In this document: positions 7,081 through 13,753 of the stretch, in pieces
Layout of the letters: each line of letters opens with the position of its first letter
Position numbering within the stretch: position 1 is the first letter of the stretch
DNA from: Treponema sp.
Lineage (GTDB): Bacteria > Spirochaetota > Spirochaetia > Treponematales > Rectinemataceae
NCBI GenBank assembly: GCA_017849315.1
Contig: JAFIHQ010000090.1
Span: 1-13,753 of the forward strand
Length of the DNA stretch: 13,753 bases
Direction: 5' to 3'
The notes under the pieces: generated by a model
The model's input: the letters and a program-made list of their open reading frames with translations, nothing else
Told to the model about the DNA's origin: nothing
The model's database searches: none
Program-made: the position numbers and the translations under genes

Positions 7081-7125
7081 CGTTTATGTACCTCTTGAGT
7101 CCGTGCTCTGAGGTTCCTGGGGAAC

Positions 7126-8937
7126 TTAGTTGTTCTCGTCGTCGGTCCGCAAGACTGCAAGGAATGCTTCCTGACCAAGCTCGACGTTGCCTACCATCTT
7201 CATACGCTTCTTGCCTTCTTTTTGCTTTTCCAGGAGTTTACGCTTGCGTGAAATGTCGCCACCATAGCACTTTGCAAGAACATCTTTGCGGACAGGATTG
7301 ACCGTCTCCCGCGCGATGATCTGAGCACCGATAGCTCCCTGAATGGCCACTTTGAACTGTTGCCGCGGAATGTTCTTTTGTAGGCGCTCACACACCTTTC
7401 GCGCCCGGTCATAGGCTTCTGGACGATAAACCAGCATAGAAAGGGCATCCAAAGGCTCGCCATTGATCAAAAAGTCGAGTTTGACAAGATCGGTTGGTCT
7501 GTAGCCGATCACTTCGTAATCGAAACTGGCGTAACCTCGGCTTGTGGACTTAAGTTTGTCGTAAAAATCAAACAGAACCTCGGCAAGGGGCATTTCGAAC
7601 ACCAATTCCACACGCTTTTCGTCCAAATGCGTAAAAGACTTCTGTTCGCCACGTTTGCTTAGGCAGAGTGTGATCAGATTCCCGATATACGTAACAGGCG
7701 TGATTATCTGCGCCTTTATGTAAGGCTCTTCCGTGCTTTCGATGCGGGAAGGATCGGGATACTCCGAAGGATTGTCGATAAAAATGGAGTCACCGTTTTG
7801 CAAGTGAATTTCGTAGCGAACCGACGGCGCGGTCATGATGATCGATTGACCGAATTCGCGCTCCAGCCGCTCTTGAACTACCTCAAGATGCAAGAGTCCC
7901 AAAAAGCCGCATCTGAAACCAAACCCCAAGGCAAGCGAATTGTCCTTTTCGAACACGAGAGAGGCATCGTTCAAGGTCAGTTTTTCCAGGCTTTCCTTGA
8001 GCTCGTCGTAGTCCGCAGAATCCATAGGATAGATCGAGCTGAAGACCACCGGCTTGATCTCGCGAAAGCCAGGTAGCGCCTCAGCACATGGACGCCCGTC
8101 ATCCGTAATCGTATCGCCAACCCGCACGTCATGAACCGTCTTGATACCCGCGACGCAGTATCCGACCTCCCCTGCCGAAAGCAAGTCGGTAGCAGCAGGA
8201 ACGATTTTGAAAAGCCCAACCTCTTCCACTTCGCACACTGCACCGCTCGACATAAGGCGAATCTTCATGCCCTTTTTGAGCACGCCTTCCATGACCCTGA
8301 CATGCAGCACGGCTCCACGATATGGATCGTAATGAGAATCGAAAATATGCGCCTGCAGAGGGTTTTCAGGTCTGCCGCGCGGAGGCGGAATTCTTGTAAC
8401 GATCGCTTCAAAAAGCTCGTCGACACCCGTACCGAGCCTGGCGGAAACCGTCAGGGCCGAGTCTCCATCGAGCCCTAAATCCTTATCGATTTGTCGGCGT
8501 ACACCCTCTATGTCGGCTGAGGGCATATCGATCTTGTTGATGACGGGCAGAATCTCGAGGTCGTGCTCGAGCGCCATATACATGTTGGAGAGGGTTTGAG
8601 CCTCGACCCCTTGCGTTGCATCGATTAAGAGGATAGCTCCTTCGCAGGATGAAATTGCCCGGGATACTTCATACGAAAAATCTACGTGTCCTGGCGTATC
8701 TACAAGATTGAGCGTATAGGTTTTGCCGTCCTTCGCCGTGTATGGCAGCGTGACAGCCTGGCTTTTTATCGTAATGCCCCGTTCACGTTCGATATCCATG
8801 TTGTCGAGCATCTGGTTCTGGAGCTTGCGTTCGTCTATGATATGAGCTTTTTCTATGAAGCGATCCGCCAAGGTCGACTTACCGTGGTCTATGTGAGCAA
8901 TGATACAGAAGTTGCGGATTAGTTCGGGTTCATGCAT
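7126..8937 (-). CDS. lepA: Elongation factor 4 (LepA GTPase)
   Basis: LepA (EF4) is a ribosome-associated translational GTPase, related to EF-G, implicated in initiation-complex assembly and recovery of stalled or mistranslocated ribosomes. The 603-residue length is standard. The G motifs are all present: AHIDHGKST (14-22), RGIT (53-56), DTPGH (80-84), NKID (134-137) and SAR (165-167). The EF-G-like domains follow, then the LepA-specific C-terminal domain with GGDISRKRKLLEKQKEGKKR. Two closely spaced ATGs are not in the same frame, and ATG 8937 is the correct one (MHEPELIRNF). The ribosome site is weak (AGGT about 11 bases upstream). The gene is a single unit that ends at the shared terminator and diverges from the MFS gene. 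It carries no LepB neighbour within the window. Confidence 0.98.
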   Translation of the reverse strand: MHEPELIRNFCIIAHIDHGKSTLADRFIEKAHIIDERKLQNQMLDNMDIERERGITIKSQAVTLPYTAKDGKTYTLNLVDTPGHVDFSYEVSRAISSCEGAILLIDATQGVEAQTLSNMYMALEHDLEILPVINKIDMPSADIEGVRRQIDKDLGLDGDSALTVSARLGTGVDELFEAIVTRIPPPRGRPENPLQAHIFDSHYDPYRGAVLHVRVMEGVLKKGMKIRLMSSGAVCEVEEVGLFKIVPAATDLLSAGEVGYCVAGIKTVHDVRVGDTITDDGRPCAEALPGFREIKPVVFSSIYPMDSADYDELKESLEKLTLNDASLVFEKDNSLALGFGFRCGFLGLLHLEVVQERLEREFGQSIIMTAPSVRYEIHLQNGDSIFIDNPSEYPDPSRIESTEEPYIKAQIITPVTYIGNLITLCLSKRGEQKSFTHLDEKRVELVFEMPLAEVLFDFYDKLKSTSRGYASFDYEVIGYRPTDLVKLDFLINGEPLDALSMLVYRPEAYDRARKVCERLQKNIPRQQFKVAIQGAIGAQIIARETVNPVRKDVLAKCYGGDISRKRKLLEKQKEGKKRMKMVGNVELGQEAFLAVLRTDDENN

Positions 8938-8971
8938 ACAATAACTTTACCTGAAAGGACGGTCTTGCGCA

Positions 8972-8977
8972 ATTATA
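8972..8977 (-). promoter_or_regulatory. -10 box of the lepA promoter
   Basis: A perfect TATAAT on the minus strand lies 34 bases before the lepA ATG. The hexamer 17 bases upstream is CTGAAT (9000-8995), a weak -35. The predicted start near 8965 leaves a leader of about 28 bases. The -35 region overlaps the TAGTAT box facing the MFS gene, so the two promoters may compete for polymerase. Confidence 0.5.
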
Positions 8978-8990
8978 CCGGTTTGGACAA

Positions 8991-8996
8991 TAGTAT
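8991..8996 (+). promoter_or_regulatory. Possible -10 box (TAGTAT) for the MFS-desulfurase-thiI operon
   Basis: TAGTAT lies only 6 bases before the ATG at 9003. Its first three bases are also an in-frame stop, so translation cannot begin further upstream. With usual promoter geometry transcription would start at or next to the A of ATG, a leaderless message. No convincing -35 is present at 16-18 bases. Confidence 0.35.
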
Positions 8997-9002
8997 TCAG
9001 TC

Positions 9003-10238
9003 ATGGTCCCCTTCAAAAAGCTCACCAAGAACGCAAGAACTTGCATAGTCGTAGAACCGCTGTGGGCCCTCTTTGGCCCTTTGGTTACCTATTTTATGCC
9101 ACTCTATCAACAGAAGCTTGGCCTCAACGAAGTGCAGATGGGCGTCGTAAACTCCGTCGGCATAGCGGCGGGCTTCCTTTTCTTTTCTTTAGCCACCCCC
9201 ATAACGAACAGGCTTGGACGAAGAAAGACAAGCATTGTCTTTGACCTGATTGCCTGGGGGGTAAGCATGCTTCTCTGGGCGTTTTCAAGGAGTTACATCT
9301 GGTTCCTGGTAGCTGCCATAACCAATGCGGCCGTGCGTGTGGTTAATGTCTCGTGGAACTTGATGCTCTCCGAAGATGCCACCAACGAACAGCGCCCTAC
9401 GATTTATGCGTGGATCTACCTAGCAGGCGCTTTTGGCGGAATCACCACCTTTTGCGGTGGAATGCTGATAGACCGATTTGGCGTGGTAAGCTCAATGAGA
9501 GTCATTTTTCTCGTGGGTGCGGCCGTAATGATTACGATGTTCATCCTGCGCTATCTTGGCACGGAAGAAACAAAGATTGGTCGAATCCTGATGGAAAAAT
9601 CCAAAGACGAGAAGTTTGCAACCGCTGTCGCAAAGCAGATACCTCAGGTGATCGACGCACTCAAGGATCCATTTTTTCTGCGAATGGCAGGAATCTTCAT
9701 CATCGCAAACGCCGTGCTTTCCATAGATTTTTTCCGCGTACTTTATTTGAGCGAAGAAAAGATCTTTTCGCCCTTTATGACAGCACTGATACCTGCGTTG
9801 GGTTCTATAGCTAGCACTCTTTTGTTCGTATTTGTGCTGCCAAGAGAAGAAGGACGCGAGAATCATTCGCATTTGGCATACTCTTTCCTTCTGTGCATGG
9901 TCTTCCAGCTCGCTTTTGTGTTTATTCCGAAAGGTTCCATACTGGGTGCTGTACTCACCGTGCCATGGCTACAGGCGGCGTACTTTCTCATGCAGACCTT
10001 TAGAGACAGTGTTTTTATGAATGTTACGGATCCTGACAAGCGTGGCGAGCGGTTCAGTCTTGTGCAGGCTTTGATGCTGCTCGTGAGTATTCCGATGGGG
10101 TGGTTTGCAGGCTATCTCTACACGCTATCGCCACACTTTCCATTTGTTTTCGCAGCCATTCTTTATGGAATCGCCTTCTTGTTGGCGCGAAGTCTGGGCA
10201 AGTATGAAAAACCGCAGACCAATAAGGTAGTCGCGTAA
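9003..10238 (+). CDS. Major facilitator superfamily transporter
   Basis: A 411-residue inner-membrane secondary transporter with about 11-12 predicted helices. Hydrophobic segments are seen at roughly 15-34, 46-66, 78-95, 98-115, 133-153, 166-184, 226-246, 258-279, 290-308, 312-330, 353-373 and 378-396. The loop after helix 2 has TNRLGRRK (68-75), the motif-A signature of MFS proteins, and GGMLIDRFG (152-160) precedes helix 6. A long charged cytoplasmic loop (about 185-224) joins the two halves. The substrate cannot be told. The start is fixed by the in-frame TAG at 8991 and by helix 1 close behind; no Shine-Dalgarno precedes it. The cysteine desulfurase begins 32 bases after its stop, so the three plus-strand genes are probably cotranscribed, but the functional link to sulfur transfer is unclear. 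Confidence 0.88.
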   Translation: MVPFKKLTKNARTCIVVEPLWALFGPLVTYFMPLYQQKLGLNEVQMGVVNSVGIAAGFLFFSLATPITNRLGRRKTSIVFDLIAWGVSMLLWAFSRSYIWFLVAAITNAAVRVVNVSWNLMLSEDATNEQRPTIYAWIYLAGAFGGITTFCGGMLIDRFGVVSSMRVIFLVGAAVMITMFILRYLGTEETKIGRILMEKSKDEKFATAVAKQIPQVIDALKDPFFLRMAGIFIIANAVLSIDFFRVLYLSEEKIFSPFMTALIPALGSIASTLLFVFVLPREEGRENHSHLAYSFLLCMVFQLAFVFIPKGSILGAVLTVPWLQAAYFLMQTFRDSVFMNVTDPDKRGERFSLVQALMLLVSIPMGWFAGYLYTLSPHFPFVFAAILYGIAFLLARSLGKYEKPQTNKVVA

Positions 10239-10270
10239 GGATAGAGGATAAGGAGACAAAGGAGAAAGCG

Positions 10271-11482
10271 GTGGTCTATTTGGATTGGGCAGCCACGGCC
10301 ATTCCAGAACGCGAGTTGCAGATTGCGGCGTTGAACCTAGCCATGGATACCTTTGGGAACCCTTCGAGCGTTCACACAGAAGGCAAAAGAGCACAAACAT
10401 GCCTCGAAGACGCGCGGGCCAGGCTGACGAGTGCCATATTTTCGCGCGGCGGAAAGGATGGCGACGGACGTAACGAAAAAGGCGCAGGGAGGCTCGTTTT
10501 TACCGGCTCGGGAACAGAAGCCGATCAAATCGTGCTTCTTTCCTTCCTGCAAGGTCTGAAATTCAGACATGGTGTGCAGTCACCACATCTCATACTCTCG
10601 GCAGTCGAACATCCGGCGGTTTATGCTCAGGCACAGGCACTACAGAAGGTAGGGTTCGAAGTCTCGCTTGTTAGACCTGACGGCACAGGGATTGTCGAGC
10701 CGGACAAGGTAGCCGAACGGCTAAAGGCCAATACGGTGTGTGTGGCGGTTATGGCTGTCAACAATGAAACTGGCGCAATTCAGAATATTGCAGGAATAAA
10801 CGACGCCCTAACGCAGGCCGCCAGGAATCTGCACGTCAAAAAGCCCTGGTTTCATGTGGACTGTGTCCAGGCACTCGGAAAAATTCAGATAAAAGATATA
10901 GTTAGGGCGGCAAGCAGCGCGGCCTTCTCCGCGCACAAAATTGGCGGACCGCGGGGGGTTGGAGCGCTGTGGCTCAACGAAGAGATAAACCCGCTCGCGG
11001 TAGGGGGCGGGCAGGAAGGGGGCGTGCGGTCCGGAACGGAGAACTTGTTTGGGGCGCTTGGTTTTGCGGGGTGCGCGGAGAAGGCCGCGCGGGATTCAGA
11101 CACAAACCAGCAAAACGGCAAAAACTTGGCAGCACGGCTGACCTCAGGTATAAAGGCGATCCCGGGTGCGCTCGTGCTTCCGGAATGCCGGCAAGACATC
11201 GACGAGCGCTACAGCCCATGGGTCTTGAGCGCAGCGTTTCCGGGCCTTTCTGGAGAAGTGCTTGCGCGGGCGCTTTCAGATGCGGGTTTTGCCGTATCCA
11301 CAGGGTCCGCGTGTTCGCATACGCATAAAGAGCGCGATTCGCGGGTACTTACGGCCATGGGAGTTCCGGAACACCTCGCCTTTGCCTCGATTCGCATCTC
11401 GACGGGTCCCAAGACAACCACCGAGGAAATCGATGCATTTCTCAATGCGGCGGCCGACTTGTATAGCAAGCTGAAAACCTGA
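10271..11482 (+). CDS. Cysteine desulfurase (NifS/IscS family), likely sulfur donor to ThiI
   Basis: A 403-residue PLP enzyme that takes sulfur from L-cysteine as an enzyme-bound persulfide and releases alanine. It starts at GTG 10271 (MVYLDWAATAIP) with GGAG 6 bases upstream. PLP and catalytic features are seen in order: SGTEAD (80-85), H114 in VEHPAV, NNETG (164-168), D197 and Q200 in HVDCVQALG, Schiff-base lysine K223 in SAHKIGG, GGVRSGTEN (250-258), and the persulfide cysteine C348 in STGSACSH. The loop around C348 is short, as in the NifS/IscS group rather than the SufS type. A Gly/Lys/Asp-rich stretch (about 59-73) looks like a small insertion, and the usual GGTEANN motif is altered. 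With thiI 16 bases downstream, it resembles the dedicated NifZ-ThiI pairing of Bacillus. Part of the gene (about 10940-11100) is notably GC-rich. Confidence 0.95.
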   Translation: MVYLDWAATAIPERELQIAALNLAMDTFGNPSSVHTEGKRAQTCLEDARARLTSAIFSRGGKDGDGRNEKGAGRLVFTGSGTEADQIVLLSFLQGLKFRHGVQSPHLILSAVEHPAVYAQAQALQKVGFEVSLVRPDGTGIVEPDKVAERLKANTVCVAVMAVNNETGAIQNIAGINDALTQAARNLHVKKPWFHVDCVQALGKIQIKDIVRAASSAAFSAHKIGGPRGVGALWLNEEINPLAVGGGQEGGVRSGTENLFGALGFAGCAEKAARDSDTNQQNGKNLAARLTSGIKAIPGALVLPECRQDIDERYSPWVLSAAFPGLSGEVLARALSDAGFAVSTGSACSHTHKERDSRVLTAMGVPEHLAFASIRISTGPKTTTEEIDAFLNAAADLYSKLKT

Positions 11483-11498
11483 TACAACAGCGTACGCA

Positions 11499-12692
11499 AT
11501 GGAACTATTTTTTCTGATCAAACCGGGCGAAATTCTCCTCAAAAAAGACAACCAACAAGAGTTCATTCGCCGCTTGCGGCAACAGATTCACTTGAGAATG
11601 GCCGGAATAAAGCATGACATTGAGTCTTATCCCGGGCGTTTTTTTATCACCGTGGACGAGAAAGATAGGGAGCACACGGTTTTTGCTCTTTCTCATTGTC
11701 CGGGCTTGAATGGCTTCTCCGCGGCCTTCAAGTGCGAGAAGACGGTGGATTCCGTGCTTGCTGCCGTGGTACACGTTGCTACGAAGGCAGCCATGTTGGG
11801 TAAGAAGACGTTCAAAGTGGAGACAAGGCGTTCGGACAAGAGCTTCCCGCTCGGATCCTACGAACTGTCGGCCTTGGCTGGAGAAACAGTGCTGGCGGCA
11901 GTCCCATCGCTCAAGGTCGATGTTCACAATCCTGATTTTACGGTCAATATCGAAATTCGAGAAAGAGCCTACGTGTATGGCTTCCCGGAACAAGGGCCGC
12001 GTGGTTTGCCGACCGGTTCAAGCGGCAAGGGACTATTGCTGCTTTCTGGCGGCATAGATTCGCCTGTCGCCGGCTATATGATGGCAAAACGTGGGCTCTT
12101 ATTGGAATGTGTCTATTTTCACGCATACCCCTATACTTCGGACGAGGCTCGTAAGAAAGTGGAGCGGCTTGCTGTCCGTTTGACAGCATGGACGGGAAGC
12201 TTGCGGCTTTGGGTTCTACCTTTTACCGATACTCAGCTCGCCATAAAGAAGGGCGCCGAAGAAGGAGCATCTACCCTGATGTTGCGGACAGCAATGATGG
12301 AAGCGGCCGACAAGATCGCCTACAGGATCAAGGCAAAGGCGATCGTAACAGGCGAAAGTCTCGGCCAGGTTGCGAGTCAGACTGCCGAGAATCTCGCCAT
12401 AACGCAGAGTCCAACACGCCTACCCGTCTTGAGGCCGCTTATTGGAATCGATAAAGAAGCGACGGTCAAGACGGCTCAAGAGATAGGCACGTATGACATT
12501 TCGATTTTGCCTTACGAGGATTGCTGCGTGCTTTTCTCGCCCAAGCATCCGCTCTTGAAGCCGGCGCGGGAAAAGTGCATCGAAGAGTACAAAAAGCTCG
12601 AACTTTCAAAGCTGATCGACGAAAGCATAGCGAACGCCTCTGTCCAACGCTTTAGTTACAAGGATGTTGTTGCGGAATATGGACTGCCGTAA
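11499..12692 (+). CDS. thiI: tRNA 4-thiouridine synthase ThiI (no rhodanese domain)
   Basis: ThiI adenylates U8 of tRNA and inserts sulfur to make s4U, a near-UV sensor; in some bacteria it also helps thiamine thiazole synthesis. The 397 residues hold an N-terminal ferredoxin-like region (IKPGEILLKKDNQQ, 7-20), a THUMP domain (about 60-165) and a PP-loop ATP pyrophosphatase domain with SGGIDSP (183-189) and TGESLGQVASQT (284-295). YEDCCVLFSPKHP (339-351) supplies the conserved catalytic cysteine (C342 or C343). The protein ends without the rhodanese domain that carries the second cysteine in E. coli ThiI (482 residues), as in Bacillus. Sulfur must therefore come directly from a desulfurase, very probably the gene 16 bases upstream. 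There is no clear Shine-Dalgarno, so translational coupling to that gene is likely. No thiamine genes are nearby. Confidence 0.96.
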   Translation: MELFFLIKPGEILLKKDNQQEFIRRLRQQIHLRMAGIKHDIESYPGRFFITVDEKDREHTVFALSHCPGLNGFSAAFKCEKTVDSVLAAVVHVATKAAMLGKKTFKVETRRSDKSFPLGSYELSALAGETVLAAVPSLKVDVHNPDFTVNIEIRERAYVYGFPEQGPRGLPTGSSGKGLLLLSGGIDSPVAGYMMAKRGLLLECVYFHAYPYTSDEARKKVERLAVRLTAWTGSLRLWVLPFTDTQLAIKKGAEEGASTLMLRTAMMEAADKIAYRIKAKAIVTGESLGQVASQTAENLAITQSPTRLPVLRPLIGIDKEATVKTAQEIGTYDISILPYEDCCVLFSPKHPLLKPAREKCIEEYKKLELSKLIDESIANASVQRFSYKDVVAEYGLP

Positions 12693-12742
12693 GACGAGGG
12701 TTGGAGCAAAAAACTGGCGAGTGCAGGCAATGTGCGTAGGGT
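12693..12742. other. Convergent gap between thiI and hisD
   Basis: Two transcripts meet in these 50 bases. The only pairing I see is a weak, bulged stem near 12734-12752 (GCG-AGG with CCT-CGC) that runs into the hisD stop. There is no T-run, so I would not call a terminator here. Confidence 0.4.
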
Positions 12743-13753
12743 TTAACCTCGCAATTCGGCGGCGCGGGCGTGAGCCTCAAGACCTTCCAAGCGGGCAAAA
12801 GCAGCGGTGTCAGAGGCGAGTTTATCAGGCTCGTCCAATTTGAGCCAGGTCCTGGCGCGAAGGAATTGCAAAACCGAAAGGCCCGAAGCAAACCGTGCGG
12901 CCCCTCCTGTGGGTAGTGTATGGTTGGGGCCAGCTCCATAGTCGCCCATGACTTCGGCGCTCCCGGATCCAATGAAGACTGCTCCTGCGGACCTGATTCG
13001 TTTTGTGTAAGGCTCAGGGTCGTCCACCATGAGTTCAAGGTGCTCGGGCGCAATTCGCTCTGCGGCTTTGCACTGTTTGTCAAAGTCTGCCTCCACAAGA
13101 GCCCAACCATTTTGCAGGGCAGATTTTGCGGTGGTTGCGTTCTTTTCTGGCAATGAGGAGAGAGCTTTCTGCAATTCTTGGTCGACGAGGGTAGCAAGGC
13201 TCTCCGAACTGCAGATTAACATTGGCGTTGCAGCGTTGTCGTGCTCGGCCTGCGCAAGAAGGTCGGCAGCCACGAACGCGGGGGTTGCACTTTCGTTTGC
13301 GATGATGAGGAGTTCGGATGGACCTGCAGGCGCTTCAGTGCCCATAAGGCCAAAAAGCTGGCGTTTTGCGCTTGCCACGTATTTTCCACCAGGACCTACA
13401 ACGGTATCGCACCGTGGCACGACAACGCCAAAACAAAGTGCCGCGATGGCCTGGGCCCCTCCGCATGCAAGGTATCCTTGGGCGCCTGAAATATATGCGG
13501 CTGCAAGGGTTATCTCCGTTGGATTAGGGCCGGCGCACCAGATTTCAGGTACCCCTGCTTCTGAGGCCGCAGTCACGGTCATGATGGCGGAAGACGGCAG
13601 GGGGTAGCGGCCACCTGGCACGTAGCAGCCAGCGCGCCTGACGGGCACGAACTCGTGCCCGGCGCGGCCGCCCGGCACCGCCACGTCCAGGTTTTTGAGG
13701 CAGCCCCGTTGGGCGGCCGCGAAGGCCGCTACGCGGCCATGGGCGCGCTCCAA
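12743..13753 (-). CDS. hisD: Histidinol dehydrogenase, C-terminal three quarters (cut by window edge)
   Basis: HisD is a Zn-dependent, NAD-dependent enzyme that oxidises L-histidinol twice to histidine, the last steps of the pathway. About 336 of the usual 430 or so residues are visible; the N-terminus lies beyond the window. Numbered from the edge, the zinc ligands are Q168 and H171 (LLAQAEHD), D271 (GDYGAGPNHTLPT) and H328 (EGLEAHARA). The catalytic pair is E237-H238 (APEHLEL), and the substrate loop AGPSE is kept (143-147). The N-terminal part is atypical: GCYVPGGRYPLPSSAIMT replaces the common GIYVPGGTAPYPSTVLM style, and GPGNxYV reads GPGGKYV. This recalls HisD-like enzymes such as sulfopropanediol dehydrogenase, but GPNHTLPT, PEHLEL and AGPSE favour true HisD. 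It converges on thiI with a 50-base gap. GC exceeds 70% in the last 150 bases. Confidence 0.88.
   Translation of the reverse strand: MERAHGRVAAFAAAQRGCLKNLDVAVPGGRAGHEFVPVRRAGCYVPGGRYPLPSSAIMTVTAASEAGVPEIWCAGPNPTEITLAAAYISGAQGYLACGGAQAIAALCFGVVVPRCDTVVGPGGKYVASAKRQLFGLMGTEAPAGPSELLIIANESATPAFVAADLLAQAEHDNAATPMLICSSESLATLVDQELQKALSSLPEKNATTAKSALQNGWALVEADFDKQCKAAERIAPEHLELMVDDPEPYTKRIRSAGAVFIGSGSAEVMGDYGAGPNHTLPTGGAARFASGLSVLQFLRARTWLKLDEPDKLASDTAAFARLEGLEAHARAAELRG

Noticed and set aside
11490..11497. GCGTACGC palindrome just before the thiI start, similar to GTACGCA units near 7010
   Set aside because: Similar short words also occur inside htrA; too short and scattered to call a regulatory family.
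12693..12760. An intrinsic terminator between thiI and hisD
   Set aside because: Only a short bulged stem without a T-run is present.

Overview
This is a compact bacterial chromosome segment of ordinary housekeeping genes. It holds ten protein genes, two of them cut by the window edges, with little intergenic space and no gene-free stretch over 300 bases. GC is roughly half over most of the window and rises sharply in the right-hand part (about 70-80% by hand count in short patches near 11000 and after 13600). A membrane-anchored HtrA-type protease lies opposite a membrane-anchored SurA/PpiD-like folding factor, which fits a diderm cell. The general style of the LepA and the PpiC-type protein made me think of Spirochaetota, but that is only a low-confidence impression. 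I saw no mobile element, phage gene, CRISPR array, tRNA or rRNA.

Left block (1-5129, all minus strand, transcribed right to left): a PduO-type cob(I)alamin adenosyltransferase, a one-PDZ HtrA serine protease, the excision-repair helicase UvrB, an M19 metallo-dipeptidase and the N-terminus of shikimate kinase. Gaps are 50, 24, 62 and 33 bases, so this looks like one operon of functionally mixed genes. An 8-bp perfect inverted repeat sits directly against the HtrA ribosome binding site.

Centre (5130-7080): a 193-base divergent spacer carries a good sigma70-like promoter (TTGACA, 17-base spacer) for the SurA/PpiD-like protein gene on the plus strand. That gene converges on lepA, and a perfect 14-bp hairpin between them probably terminates both transcripts.

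Right block (7126-13753): lepA (minus) and an MFS transporter (plus) diverge from a 65-base promoter region. The MFS gene leads into a probable operon with a NifS/IscS-type cysteine desulfurase and a ThiI lacking the rhodanese domain. The last two very probably form a dedicated sulfur-relay pair for 4-thiouridine in tRNA. A partial hisD with an unusual N-terminal half converges on thiI from the right.

I did not find an undescribed system. The points most worth a second look are two genes whose starts are forced, lack a Shine-Dalgarno and lie just behind TAGTAT boxes (possible leaderless mRNAs); substitutions in normally near-invariant UvrB motifs; the atypical HisD; and the hairpin at the htrA start.
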